DNA of 64,000 nucleotides, taken from the NCBI GenBank assembly GCA_040216885.1, contig JAVJOG010000024.1:40951-104950 (forward strand), read 5' to 3'. Numbering within the stretch: position 1 is the stretch's first letter; each line of letters opens with the position of its first letter. The notes under the pieces are model-generated. The model saw only the letters and a program-made list of their open reading frames with translations, did not search any database and had not been told where the DNA came from. The stretch comes from Parvibaculum sp040216885. Its GTDB lineage: Bacteria; Pseudomonadota; Alphaproteobacteria; Parvibaculales; Parvibaculaceae. Position numbers and translations under genes: made by a program. Positions 35,910 to 45,125 of the stretch are shown here, piece after piece.

Positions 35910-36935
35910 ATGCAAAATCTCATCTCGAAGGAAGTCCGCCTCAAGGCGCGGCCGGTCGGCACGCCGAAGGAAAGCGATTTCGAAGTGGCCAGCGCCGAGG
36001 CACGTCAGCCGGGCGACGGCGAAGTGCTGGTGCGCAACATATGGATGTCGGTCGACCCCTATATGCGCGGGCGCATGATGGACCGGGAAAGCTATGTGCC
36101 GCCGTTCCAGATCGGCAAGGCGCTGGAGGGCGGCGCCATCGGCCAGGTGGTGGCGTCGAACAGCGCCAAGCTGAAGGTCGGCACCTATGTCAACCACATG
36201 CTGGGCTGGCGCGAATATGCGACGGCGCCGGCGGCGGGCTTTTCGCCGGTCGATCCGTCGCTCGGACCGATCGAGGCGTTTCTCGGCACGCTCGGCATGC
36301 CGGGCATGACGGCCTGGGCCGGGCTATTCAAGGTGGCGGACCTCAAGGACGGCGAGACGGTTTTCGTTTCGGCCGCGTCGGGCGCCGTCGGCTCGGTCGT
36401 CTGCCAGCTCGCCAAGGCGCATGGCTGCTATGTGGTGGGCTCGGCGGGCTCGGACGAGAAATGCAAATGGCTCGAAGAGGTGGCCGGCATCGACAAGGCG
36501 ATCAACTACAAGACCTGCGGCGACCTGACCAAGGCCGTGAAGGACGCATTCCCGAAGGGCATCGACGTTTATTTCGAGAATGTGGGCGGCAAGCACCTTG
36601 AGGCCGCGATCGAATCCATGCGTCCGAACGGGCGGGCAGCGCTTTGCGGCATGATCGAGCAATATAACGACACGGAACCGCGCCCCGGCCCGACCAACCT
36701 CATCCAGATCGTCGGCAAGAGCCTCAGGCTGCAGGGCTTCATCGTCTCGAACTATTTCCAGCATATCGGCGAGTTCTTCGAAGAGATGGGCCCGCTGATC
36801 AAAAGCGGCAAGATGAAATGGGAAGAGACGGTGGAAGACGGCATCGAGAATGCGCCGAAGGCCTTCCTCAAGCTCTTTTCGGGCGGAAATTTCGGCAAGA
36901 TGCTGGTGAAGATCGGCCCGGACAAGGCAGTCTGA
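35910..36935 (+). CDS. NADP-dependent zinc-less MDR oxidoreductase 2
   Basis: A 341-residue paralogue of the MDR gene at 30159, of the CurA/prostaglandin reductase group, likely reducing activated double bonds with NADPH in the cytoplasm. It has RNIWMSVDPYMRGRM, FLGTLGMPGMTAWAGLFKV, the Rossmann SAASGAVGSVVCQLAKAHG, VGSAGSDEKCKWLEEVAGID and IDVYFENVGGKHLEAA. Start: ATG 35910, because GGAGG at 35896-35900 is about 9 nt upstream; the ATG at 35892 precedes that site and would bury it. The next MDR gene begins 19 nt downstream, apparently in one operon. Confidence 0.92.
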   Translation: MQNLISKEVRLKARPVGTPKESDFEVASAEARQPGDGEVLVRNIWMSVDPYMRGRMMDRESYVPPFQIGKALEGGAIGQVVASNSAKLKVGTYVNHMLGWREYATAPAAGFSPVDPSLGPIEAFLGTLGMPGMTAWAGLFKVADLKDGETVFVSAASGAVGSVVCQLAKAHGCYVVGSAGSDEKCKWLEEVAGIDKAINYKTCGDLTKAVKDAFPKGIDVYFENVGGKHLEAAIESMRPNGRAALCGMIEQYNDTEPRPGPTNLIQIVGKSLRLQGFIVSNYFQHIGEFFEEMGPLIKSGKMKWEETVEDGIENAPKAFLKLFSGGNFGKMLVKIGPDKAV

Positions 36936-36954
36936 GAGGCGGAGGCGAACCACC

Positions 36955-37968
36955 ATGCCGACAAAGGCGAAACGCTGGGTGCTGGCCTCGCGGCCGGCGG
37001 GCAAACCGAAGCCGGAGAATTTCCGGCTTGAGGATGTGACCCTGCCCGATCCCGGCGAGCACGAATTGCTGATCCGCACCGAGCATCACTCGGTCGATCC
37101 GGGGATGCGCGGGCGGCTTTCGGGCGACAGCTACACCGCCGCGCTGCCGGTGGGCGAGACCATCGACAGCGCGATGGTGGGCGTGGTGGAGGCATCGAAC
37201 AACGAGAAGTTCGCGGCAGGCGACCGCGTGACCGGCGGCTTCGGCTGGGTCAGCCACGCGATCTCCAACGGCCGCGGCATCCAGAAGCTCGATCCGGCGA
37301 TCTATCACGGGGCGCTGCGGCCAACGGCGGCGATCGGTGTGCTTGGCATTCCGGGGCTCACCTCCTATTTCGGGCTGCTCGATCTCGGTCGACCGAAAGA
37401 AGGCGACACGGTGCTTATTTCGTCGGCCGCCGGGCCCGTGGGCGCAACGGCGGGACAGATCGCGAAGATGCAGGGATGCAAGGTTGTCGGCATCGCGGGC
37501 TCGTAGGAAAAATGCGACTACGTGACGGGGCTCGGCTTCGACGATTGCTTCTCCTATCGCGGGGCGGACCTGAAAGCGGCGATCCGGGAGCATTGCCCGG
37601 ACGGTGTCGACATCTATTTCGACAATGTCGGCGGCGAGATGCTGGATGCGGCGATCCTCAACATGAAGGAACACGGGCGGATCGTGATTTCCGGACAGGT
37701 CAGCGAGTACAACCGCGCCGAAAGCGAGCTACGCGGCATCCGCAACGTGACGCGCTTCATCACGCACCGGCTCAGGATGGAGGGGCTGGTCGTGTTCGAT
37801 TACTTCAAACAGTTCCGCGAGGCGCAGGCCGAGATGGCCGGGTGGATCCATGCCGGCAAGCTTCAATACACAGAAGATGTTTCCGACGGGATCGAAGGAT
37901 CGGCGGCGGCGTTTATCGGGCTGTTCGAGGGCGAGAATCTGGGACGGCGGCTGATCAAGGTCAGCTAG
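36955..37968 (+). pseudogene. MDR oxidoreductase 3 interrupted by an in-frame amber codon
   Basis: The full reading frame (338 codons) encodes a third zinc-less MDR reductase but is split by a TAG at 37504-37506. The first half (183 residues) ends ...GCKVVGIAGS. The second half resumes in the same frame as EKCDYVTGLGFDDCFSYRG and continues through VDIYFDNVGGEMLDAAILN to the end. At the position of the stop, the paralogue at 35910 has SDEKCKW, so a single base change from GAG or CAG to TAG is the simplest explanation. Neither half alone is a complete enzyme: the stop falls within the cofactor domain. Everything else in the gene looks intact, so the mutation seems recent, is a sequencing error, or is read through. 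Confidence 0.85.
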
Positions 37969-38594
37969 AATTCATAGCGCAGACCCAGCGTCAGGAAATT
38001 CGAGGCGTCGGTGACGCCGTTGAAGGCGCCGAACATGCCCGAGCGGTGCTGCAGGCGCGCGACGAGTGCGATGTCGGGCCGCGACGGCAGGGCGAAAGTC
38101 GTTTGCAGATTGAGCTGGTTCAGCAAGCGCGAACGGCTGCCGTCGGGCTGGGCCTCAAGCTGCGGAAACGCGGTGGTGTAGGACGGGCCCATGCCGATTG
38201 CTGCGGTCGTCAGCAGGTAGTCGTTCCAGGGAAAGCCGTGCCAGCGCGCATAAGCGGCCGTGCCGATCTCGTGATAGACCTCGCGGCCATAGTGATAGAC
38301 ATACATCAGCTCGCCTTCGAAGCTCAGCGACGGCCCGTACCAGCCGAGAAGGCGCGAACCCGTCAAGCCCAGCACATGGTCGGTCGAGCGCTGGACGTTG
38401 AAAAAATTCTCGATGATGGTGCTGAAATTGTTCTCGGTGCCCTCGCCCATGAAAATCGTGACGGCATAGAGCCTGTCGTCAGGGCCGGGCGCACGCCAGC
38501 CGGCCGGAACGCTCGCTTCCACCGCGCCGGCGGCAGCGAAGATGGAAAGCACCACGGCCGCGCATATGGATTTCCAGCTGTTTACCGGGCGCAT
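37965..38594 (-). CDS. Outer-membrane beta-barrel protein, PagL-like (lipid A deacylase?)
   Basis: A 209-residue exported protein. A signal peptide (about 1-27, AVVLSIFAAAGAVEA) is followed by alternating beta-strand patterns and a C-terminal aromatic end, LTLGLRYEF, typical of outer-membrane barrels. Near the end, VARLQHRSGMFG places a His-x-Ser pair where the PagL lipid A 3-O-deacylase family has its catalytic H-x-S. A classical SNAG-like continuation is absent. The ATG at 38594 follows GGGAGGATCG. The stop overlaps that of the convergent MDR pseudogene by four bases. Function is tentative; it may be an unrelated small barrel. Confidence 0.5.
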   Translation of the reverse strand: MRPVNSWKSICAAVVLSIFAAAGAVEASVPAGWRAPGPDDRLYAVTIFMGEGTENNFSTIIENFFNVQRSTDHVLGLTGSRLLGWYGPSLSFEGELMYVYHYGREVYHEIGTAAYARWHGFPWNDYLLTTAAIGMGPSYTTAFPQLEAQPDGSRSRLLNQLNLQTTFALPSRPDIALVARLQHRSGMFGAFNGVTDASNFLTLGLRYEF

Positions 38595-38651
38595 CGATCC
38601 TCCCAAATCGGTCGATTTCGCCCCCCAACACCTCTTTTTTAACGCGTTTCA

Positions 38652-38686
38652 CCGCAAAGAAAAAGGCCCGGATGACCCGGGCCTTT
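38652..38686 (-). terminator. Rho-independent terminator of the DAHP synthase gene
   Basis: A perfect 10-bp stem (arms 38662-38671 and 38677-38686, loop ATGAC) with an AAA/TTT base. On the minus strand it is followed by a T-rich run (TTTTTCTTT). It lies 81 nt past the stop at 38768, the right place to end that transcript. On the plus strand it lacks a comparable T tract. Confidence 0.85.
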
Positions 38687-38767
38687 CACATATTCATCCG
38701 TAGGCGGTGTTTTGTCCGGTCGCGTTTCCGGACGGCCAATCGGCATCCACCTGGCCTGGAAACGCTC

Positions 38768-40162
38768 TTACCAGGCGCCAAGAGCGGTGGCGGGCTGGGT
38801 GCGTGCATTTTCCATGCGCTCCTTCTTCAGCCCTTCGGCGATCAGGAAGGAGAGTTCCAGCGACTGGCTGGCATTGAGACGCGGGTCGCAATGGGTGTGG
38901 TAGCGGTCGCCGAGCTCGGTTTCCGAAATCGCCTGCGCGCCGCCGATGCATTCGGTGACGTTCTGGCCGGTCATCTCGAAATGGACGCCGCCGGCATGCG
39001 TGCCCTCGGCGCGGTGGACGGCCATGAAGGCCTGCACCTCGGCGAGGATGCGGTCGACGGGCCGCGTCTTGTAGCCCGACGAGGCCTTGATCGTGTTGCC
39101 GTGCATCGGATCGCAGGACCAGACGACCTTCTTTCCCTCGCGCTCGATGGTGCGGATGAGCTGCGGCAGGTGCTTCTCGACATTTTCGGCGCCGAAGCGG
39201 CAGATCAGCGTCAGCCGGCCCGGTTCGTTTTTCGGATTGAGAATGTCGGTGAGGCGGATCAGCTCTTCCGGATCGAGCGAGGGACCGCATTTCATGCCGA
39301 TCGGATTCCTGACGCCGCGCAGGAATTCGACATGGCCGTGATCGGGCTGGCGCGTGCGGTCGCCGATCCAGAGCATGAGGGCCGACGTGTCGTACCATTC
39401 GCCGGTCGTGCTATCGACGCGCGTCATCGCCTGCTCGTAGCCGAGCAGCAGGGCCTCGTGGCTCGTGTAGAACTCCGTCGTGTGGAGCTGCGGCTGGGTG
39501 GCGCTATCGATGCCGCAGGCGCGCATGAAGTCGAGCGCCTCGGTGATGCGGTTGGCCAGCTCTTCGTAGCGCGCGCCTTCGGAGCTGTCCGAGACGAAGC
39601 CGAGATTCCAGCGATGCACGAAGTCGAGATCGGCATAGCCGCCTTGAGCGAAGGCGCGGATGAGGTTCAGCGTCGAGGCCGATTGCGAATAGGCGCGCAG
39701 CAGCCGCTCGGGATCGGGCACGCGCGCCTTCTCGTCGAACTCGATGCCGTTGATGTTGTCGCCGAGATAGGACGGCAGCGTCACGCCATCGATCGTCTCG
39801 GTGGGCGAGGACCGCGGCTTGGCGAACTGGCCGGCGATGCGCCCGACCTTCACGACCGGCGAGGAGGCGGCAAAGGTCAGGACAACCGCCATCTGCAGCA
39901 GCACGCGGAAGGTGTCGCGGATGTTGTCGGCGGAGAATTCGGCAAAGCTCTCGGCACAATCGCCGCCCTGAAGCAGGAATGCACGGCCCTCGCAGACCTC
40001 GGCGAGATCTGCCTTCAGCTTGCGGGCCTCACCTGCAAAAACGAGCGGCGGATAGGAGCGCAAGCGCTCTTCGACAGCGGCCAGGGCCGCCGCATCCGGA
40101 TAGCTCGGGAGGTGCTTGGCGGGCTTGGCGCGCCAGCTCTCCGGTTTCCAGGTATCAGCCAT
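38768..40162 (-). CDS. 3-deoxy-7-phosphoheptulonate synthase, class II
   Basis: A 464-residue enzyme that joins phosphoenolpyruvate and erythrose 4-phosphate, the first step of aromatic amino-acid biosynthesis. It is of the plant-type class II family. Markers are FLLQGGDCAESFAEF (metal-binding Cys), VGRIAGQFAKPRSSP, YLGDNINGIEFDEKARV and FYTSHEALLLGYEQAM. MKCGPSLDPEEL, VWSCDPMHGNTI and GGVHFEMTGQNVTECIGGA follow. The ATG at 40162 is seven codons after an in-frame alternative at 40183. A terminator at 38652-38686 ends it. Its 154-nt upstream gap to gor suggests its own promoter. Confidence 0.93.
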   Translation of the reverse strand: MADTWKPESWRAKPAKHLPSYPDAAALAAVEERLRSYPPLVFAGEARKLKADLAEVCEGRAFLLQGGDCAESFAEFSADNIRDTFRVLLQMAVVLTFAASSPVVKVGRIAGQFAKPRSSPTETIDGVTLPSYLGDNINGIEFDEKARVPDPERLLRAYSQSASTLNLIRAFAQGGYADLDFVHRWNLGFVSDSSEGARYEELANRITEALDFMRACGIDSATQPQLHTTEFYTSHEALLLGYEQAMTRVDSTTGEWYDTSALMLWIGDRTRQPDHGHVEFLRGVRNPIGMKCGPSLDPEELIRLTDILNPKNEPGRLTLICRFGAENVEKHLPQLIRTIEREGKKVVWSCDPMHGNTIKASSGYKTRPVDRILAEVQAFMAVHRAEGTHAGGVHFEMTGQNVTECIGGAQAISETELGDRYHTHCDPRLNASQSLELSFLIAEGLKKERMENARTQPATALGAW

Positions 40163-40316
40163 CGTCTTCTCTCCGAAACGCAAGAAAGCGCGCGAGCTTC
40201 GGGGCTCGTGCCCGGCGGCTTCGCACGCTCCTTATATGGAAGGCGGAGTTATAGGCCACAAGGGCTCTAAAGGGAAGCCTAAGCCCTTGATCGCGCTCAG
40301 GGACCGGGGAACGGGG

Positions 40317-41702
40317 TTAATCCGCGGCCTTGACCACCGGCGCCTGCCACTTGTTGCGGAGGGTGACCAGCTCTTCGGCGGCTGTCGGGTGGACGGCAAT
40401 GGTGGCGTCGAATTGCGCCTTGGTGGCGCCCATGGTCACCGCGATGCCGACGGCCTGGATCACCTCACCGGACGACGGACCCATGATGTGAACGCCAAGC
40501 ACCTTGTCGGATTTCGGGTCGACGACCAGTTTCATGAAGGTCTTTTCCTGCGAGCCCGAGAGGGCGTTCTTCAGCGCGCGGAAATCCGTCTTGTAGATAT
40601 CGACCTCGTCATAACGCTCGCGGGCCTCCGCCTCGGTGAGACCGACGGTACCCATTTCAGGCTGCGAGAAAATGGCGGTCGGGATGATCGAATGATCGAC
40701 GGCGGCGGGCTTGTCGCCGAAAATCGTGTCGGCGAAGGCATGACCCTCGCGGATCGCAACCGGCGTCAGGTTGGCGCGATCCGTGACGTCGCCGACCGCA
40801 TAGATATTGTCGACGGAGGTTTTCGAATATTTGTCGACGACGATCTCGCCGGACTTACCGAGCTTCACGCCGGCGGCATCGAGGCCGAGGTCTTTCGTGT
40901 TCGGATGACGGCCGGTTGCGTACATCACACAGTCGGTCTTGATCACATCGCCATCGGTCAGCGTCAGGTGCAGTTCGCCGTCCTTTCGGGCGATCTCGAC
41001 AATGTCGCAATTCATGCGCAGGTCGACACCCTTCTTTCGCATTTCCTCCGCCAGCATGTCGCGCAGGTCGTCGTCGAAGCCGCGCATGAAGAGCGGACCG
41101 CGATACAACTGCATCGTCTCGACGCCGAGGCCGTTGAAGATGCCGGCGAATTCGACAGCGATGTAGCCGCCGCCGATGACGACGACGCGGCGCGGCAGCT
41201 TCTCAAGGTGAAAGGCCTCGTTGGAGGTGATCGCGTGTTCGATGCCGGGGATGTCCGGCAGGAACGGTGCCGCGCCGGTGGCAATCAGAATCTTGTCCGC
41301 GGTCACATCGCGGTCCTCACCGGCGAGATGAACCGTGTGACTGTCTTTCAGCACCGCGCGGGTGGCGACGATCTCGACTCCCGCCTTTTCGAGGTTGCGG
41401 ATATAGATGCCGTTCAGGCGGTCGATTTCCTTGTCCTTGTTCGCGACAAGGGTCTTCCAGTCGAAGGAGGTTTCGCCGACCGTCCAGCCGAAGCCCGAAG
41501 CCTCCTTGAAATCCTCCGGGAAATGGCTCGCATAGACGAAAAGCTTCTTCGGGACGCAGCCGCGAATAACGCAGGTACCGCCGACACGATATTCCTCGGC
41601 GACGGCTACCTTCGCCCCATGCTCCGCAGCGATGCGGGCGGCGCGCACGCCGCCCGAGCCCGCGCCGATGACGAAAAGGTCGTAGTCGTATTTGCCGGCC
41701 AT
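40317..41702 (-). CDS. gor: Glutathione-disulfide reductase
   Basis: A 461-residue FAD- and NADPH-dependent reductase regenerating glutathione. The FAD-binding GAGSGGVRAARIAAEHG opens the protein, followed by the redox-active disulfide GGTCVIRGCVPKK (about residues 42-54). The NADPH Rossmann is VVVIGGGYIAVEFAGIF, and VDNIYAVGDVTDRANLTPVA binds FAD. The C-terminal His-Glu pair HPTAAEEL completes the active site. It lies 17 nt after rpiA on the same strand; gabD-rpiA-gor look like one operon. Confidence 0.92.
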   Translation of the reverse strand: MAGKYDYDLFVIGAGSGGVRAARIAAEHGAKVAVAEEYRVGGTCVIRGCVPKKLFVYASHFPEDFKEASGFGWTVGETSFDWKTLVANKDKEIDRLNGIYIRNLEKAGVEIVATRAVLKDSHTVHLAGEDRDVTADKILIATGAAPFLPDIPGIEHAITSNEAFHLEKLPRRVVVIGGGYIAVEFAGIFNGLGVETMQLYRGPLFMRGFDDDLRDMLAEEMRKKGVDLRMNCDIVEIARKDGELHLTLTDGDVIKTDCVMYATGRHPNTKDLGLDAAGVKLGKSGEIVVDKYSKTSVDNIYAVGDVTDRANLTPVAIREGHAFADTIFGDKPAAVDHSIIPTAIFSQPEMGTVGLTEAEARERYDEVDIYKTDFRALKNALSGSQEKTFMKLVVDPKSDKVLGVHIMGPSSGEVIQAVGIAVTMGATKAQFDATIAVHPTAAEELVTLRNKWQAPVVKAAD

Positions 41703-41719
41703 GCTTTGCTCCCGAAGAC

Positions 41720-42418
41720 TTATTTCGCCTCGATGATATTGGTGCCCGCCGGCGTGCCGACAATGGCCATTGCGGCGATGCCGATGAACAATCCGTTATC
41801 GACGACGCCGGCGATGCGGTTGAGCGCCGCGGCAAGGCCGTCGGGATCGGGAATTTCTCCGAAGGCGCAGTCGTAGATGAAGTTCTCGCTGTCGGTGAAG
41901 AAGGGCTCGCCGTATTCGTCGGCGCGGCGGACAATCCTGCCGGTGCAGCCGAAGGCGCTTGCGACATCGGCCATCTTGTGCGCCGTCACCGTGCAGCCGA
42001 AGGGGATGACCTCGACGGGCAGCGGAAAGGCGCCGAGCGTGGAAACGAGTTTCGAGGCATCGGCAATGACGATCATCCGGTCCGATGCCGTCGCGACGAT
42101 CTTCTCGCGCAGCAGCGCGCCGCCGCCGCCCTTGATGAGGCGCAATTCGATGTCGAGTTCGTCGGCGCCGTCGACGGTGATGTCGAGATGGGGCGTGTCG
42201 TCGAGATTGCTCAGCGGGATGCCGAGGCTTTCAGCGAGCTTGCCGGTGCGCTCAGAGGTCGGCACGCCGACAATTTCGAGCCCTTCTTTCACGCGCGCGC
42301 CAAGCGCGCGAACGAAATGTTCGGCGGTCGAGCCGGTGCCGAGACCGAGCTTCATGCCGGGCTCAATGAAATCGAGCGCGCGAACAGCCGCCGCCCTCTT
42401 CTGTTCGTCGGCATTCAT
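41720..42418 (-). CDS. rpiA: Ribose-5-phosphate isomerase A
   Basis: A 232-residue cytoplasmic enzyme of the pentose phosphate pathway interconverting ribose 5-phosphate and ribulose 5-phosphate. The family motifs GLGTGSTAEHFV (phosphate loop, about 26-37), VPTSERT, ITVDGADELD (about 81-90) and LIKGGGGALLREKIVA (with catalytic Glu) are all present. VVDNGLFIG lies near the C-terminus. The ATG is separated by only 3 nt from the gabD stop, so the two are likely translationally coupled. Confidence 0.95.
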   Translation of the reverse strand: MNADEQKRAAAVRALDFIEPGMKLGLGTGSTAEHFVRALGARVKEGLEIVGVPTSERTGKLAESLGIPLSNLDDTPHLDITVDGADELDIELRLIKGGGGALLREKIVATASDRMIVIADASKLVSTLGAFPLPVEVIPFGCTVTAHKMADVASAFGCTGRIVRRADEYGEPFFTDSENFIYDCAFGEIPDPDGLAAALNRIAGVVDNGLFIGIAAMAIVGTPAGTNIIEAK

Positions 42419-42421
42419 GCG

Positions 42422-43882
42422 TCAGAGCCCCGCCATTGCGACATATTTGATTTCGAGAAATTCCTCGATGCCCCAGGGCCCGCCTTCGCGGCCGAGCCCG
42501 GATTCCTTGTAGCCGCCAAAGGGCGCGACCTCGGTGGAAATCAGTCCGGCATTGACGCCGACGAGGCCGCATTCGAGCGCTTCGGCGACGCGCCAGACGC
42601 GACCGACATCGCGGCTGTAAAAGTAGGATGCGAGGCCGAAGGGCGTGTCGTTGGCGAGCGCGATCGCTTCTTCCTCGGTGTCGAAGCGGAAGACGGGGGC
42701 AAGGGGCCCGAAGGTTTCCTCGCGCGCGGCCTTCATTTTTTGCGTCATGCCCGAAATGACCGTCGGCTCGAAGAAGGAACCGCCTCTCGCGTGGCGCTTG
42801 CCGCCAGCGCGGATCGTCGCGCCGCCTGCGACTGCATCCGCCACATGTTCCTCGACCTTTTCGACCGCGGCCATGTCGATCAGCGGACCCTGCACGACGC
42901 CATCCTCGAAGCCGGAACCGACTTTCAGCTGCGCGACCTTCGCCGCCAGCTTGTCGACGAATTCGTCATGGACGCCCGCCTGTACCAGAAAGCGATTGGT
43001 GCAGATGCAGGTCTGGCCGGTGTTGCGGTATTTCGAGGCCACCGCGCCTTCGACCGCCGCGTCGATGTCGGCATCGTCGAAAACGATGAAGGGCGCGTTG
43101 CCGCCGAGTTCGAGCGAAATCTTCTTGACGGTGGAAGCCGCCTGTTTCATCAGCTCCTTGCCGATTTCGGTGGAACCGGTGAAGGTCAATTTTCGCACGC
43201 GCGGGCTCGACGTCATTTCGCCGCCGATGGCGCCGGCCTTGCCGGTGACGATGCTGAGGATGCCGGCGGGAAGCCCGGCGCGCTCGCCAAGCTCGGCCAG
43301 CGCAAAAGCCGAAAGCGGCGTCGCGGTCGCCGGTTTCACCACCATCGCGCAACCGGCGGCCAGCGCCGGCGCGGCCTTGCGGGTGATCATGGCGGCCGGG
43401 AAATTCCACGGCGTGATCGCCGCGCAAACGCCGATGGGCTGCTTCAGCACGACGATGCGGCGGTCCGCCGTCGGCGCCGGCACGATCGAGCCATACACGC
43501 GCTTGGCTTCCTCGGCATAGAACTCGATGAAAGCGGCGGCATAGGCGATTTCGCCCTTGGCCTCGGCGAGTGGCTTGCCCTGCTCGGCGGTCAGGATCGC
43601 GCCGAGATCGTCCTGGTTCTGCATCATCAGATCGAACCAGCGCCGGAGAACGGCCGAACGTTCTTTCGCCGGGCGTGCGCCCCACGCCTTTTGCGCGCGC
43701 GCCGCCGCCTCAAGCGCGGCGCGGGTCTCGGATTCGCCAAGCGAGGGGACCGTCACGATCGTCTCGCCCGTTGCGGGATCGGTCACCGTGATCTGCGGCG
43801 CCTTGTCGCCCACCCATTTTCCGTCGATATAACAACGGCTTTTCAGCAGGGTCTTGTCCTTGAGACGTTCGGCAAGCGTCAT
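42422..43882 (-). CDS. gabD: NAD(P)-dependent succinate-semialdehyde dehydrogenase family protein
   Basis: A 486-residue aldehyde dehydrogenase. It has the cofactor motif FTGSTEIGKELM, the catalytic Glu in LELGGNAPF and the catalytic Cys in NTGQTCICTNRF (about residue 288). ITPWNFPAAMITRKAAPALA and the C-terminal PFGGYKESGLGREGG are characteristic of the succinate/glutarate-semialdehyde dehydrogenase branch. It would oxidise succinate semialdehyde to succinate in GABA catabolism; other semialdehydes are possible. AAAGGAC precedes the ATG. It heads a run with rpiA and gor. Confidence 0.88.
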   Translation of the reverse strand: MTLAERLKDKTLLKSRCYIDGKWVGDKAPQITVTDPATGETIVTVPSLGESETRAALEAAARAQKAWGARPAKERSAVLRRWFDLMMQNQDDLGAILTAEQGKPLAEAKGEIAYAAAFIEFYAEEAKRVYGSIVPAPTADRRIVVLKQPIGVCAAITPWNFPAAMITRKAAPALAAGCAMVVKPATATPLSAFALAELGERAGLPAGILSIVTGKAGAIGGEMTSSPRVRKLTFTGSTEIGKELMKQAASTVKKISLELGGNAPFIVFDDADIDAAVEGAVASKYRNTGQTCICTNRFLVQAGVHDEFVDKLAAKVAQLKVGSGFEDGVVQGPLIDMAAVEKVEEHVADAVAGGATIRAGGKRHARGGSFFEPTVISGMTQKMKAAREETFGPLAPVFRFDTEEEAIALANDTPFGLASYFYSRDVGRVWRVAEALECGLVGVNAGLISTEVAPFGGYKESGLGREGGPWGIEEFLEIKYVAMAGL

Positions 43883-43979
43883 AAGAAGTCCTTTGGAATA
43901 ACCGGCGGCGGTCTGTATCCTGCCCCCTTGTTAGCACTCCGGCCCCACGCCGGAAAGAGGCCGGAAAAGACCCCAGCGC

Positions 43980-45122
43980 ATGAAGGCTACCGCATTCTTT
44001 TCAGAGACTTACGCCGAAGCCCGCGCGCGCTTTCTCGCGGCGGCGGATGCGGCGGGCGGGCGCGTTTCCACATATGAAAACCCGCATGCCCGCGGGCCCG
44101 GCGATACGCGGCTTTTCACCGATAGTGCGTGGTTCGGCCCGTCGGATGCCGGCACGGTGTTGCTCAATACCTGCGGCACACATGGCGCGGAGGGCTATGG
44201 CGGTTCGGCGGCGCAGCTTGCCTGGATAAGCGATGGCGGGCCCGCGCGGATGCCGCATGGCGTCGCGGTGCTGATGGTGCATGCGGTCAACCCGTTCGGC
44301 TTTGCCTGGGGATTGCGCGGCACCGAGAACAATGTCGACCTCAACCGAAACTTTCTCGACCACAGCGAACCGCATCCCGAAAATCCGTTCTACGACGAGT
44401 TGCATCCGCTGCTTTGCCCCGCGCGGATCGACGATGCGGCGATCCAGAAAATGCTGGTGGCGGGCGCGCGTTTCATCGAACGGCACGGGCAATGGGCGCT
44501 CGAAGACGCGATCAGCCGCGGGCAATACACGCATCCCGACGGTTATCACTTCGGCGGGCTCGCGCCCGAATGGTCGAACCTGACGATGCGGCGCATCGTA
44601 CGCGACGAACTTTCCCGCGCGCATCGCATCGGCTTCATCGACTGGCATTCGGGCCCCGCGGGCGACGGCGAGCTGATCCATCTCTGTTTTTCAGATCCAA
44701 AAAGCGCGGGCTTTTCGCGCGCTTCCTCCTGGTGGGGGCGCGAGGCGCTGGACCCCAAGACCGTCGATACAATGTGGGGATCGAAGCGGCCGACGCGGCG
44801 CGGCATCATGTTCTGGGGGCTTGAGGCACAACTCGGCCCGAGGGCCGAGTTCGCCGGTGCCGTCATCGAGTTTCGTTCGGCGCAAACGAAGGGAAATGCG
44901 GCGAAGGCGATGCGCGTGCCGATGCTCGAGCGTTGGCTGCGCTTCGTCGGCGGCTTCGATGCGCCGGAAGCGCCGGGCTATCTGGAGGAAATCCGCGACG
45001 ACTATGCACCGCGCCGGCAATCCTGGCAGGAAAACGTCGTCGCCAACGCGCTCGCCTGCTACGAGACGACGCTGGCCGGGCTCGGGCAATGGGAACGCGC
45101 AGGATTGCGCGCGGCGGACTGA
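43980..45122 (+). CDS. DUF2817/M14-like zinc carboxypeptidase-fold protein
   Basis: A 380-residue cytoplasmic-looking protein of the DUF2817 family, related to M14 carboxypeptidases and aspartoacylases. Zinc-binding elements are visible: CGTHGAEGYGGSAA (His and Glu, about residues 64-77), the M14-type NNVDLNRNFLDH (about 120), IDWHSGPAGDG (third His) and a likely catalytic Glu in AGAVIEFRSAQ. It probably hydrolyses a small peptide or acyl-amino substrate, not identified. The gene stands alone, converging on the GNAT gene with a 3-nt gap. Confidence 0.8.
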   Translation: MKATAFFSETYAEARARFLAAADAAGGRVSTYENPHARGPGDTRLFTDSAWFGPSDAGTVLLNTCGTHGAEGYGGSAAQLAWISDGGPARMPHGVAVLMVHAVNPFGFAWGLRGTENNVDLNRNFLDHSEPHPENPFYDELHPLLCPARIDDAAIQKMLVAGARFIERHGQWALEDAISRGQYTHPDGYHFGGLAPEWSNLTMRRIVRDELSRAHRIGFIDWHSGPAGDGELIHLCFSDPKSAGFSRASSWWGREALDPKTVDTMWGSKRPTRRGIMFWGLEAQLGPRAEFAGAVIEFRSAQTKGNAAKAMRVPMLERWLRFVGGFDAPEAPGYLEEIRDDYAPRRQSWQENVVANALACYETTLAGLGQWERAGLRAAD

Positions 45123-45125
45123 CGC

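Noticed and set aside
37504..37506. Pyrrolysine or selenocysteine recoding of the in-frame stop
   Set aside because: TAG is not the Sec codon, and no Pyl genes or insertion element are seen; a point mutation is simpler.
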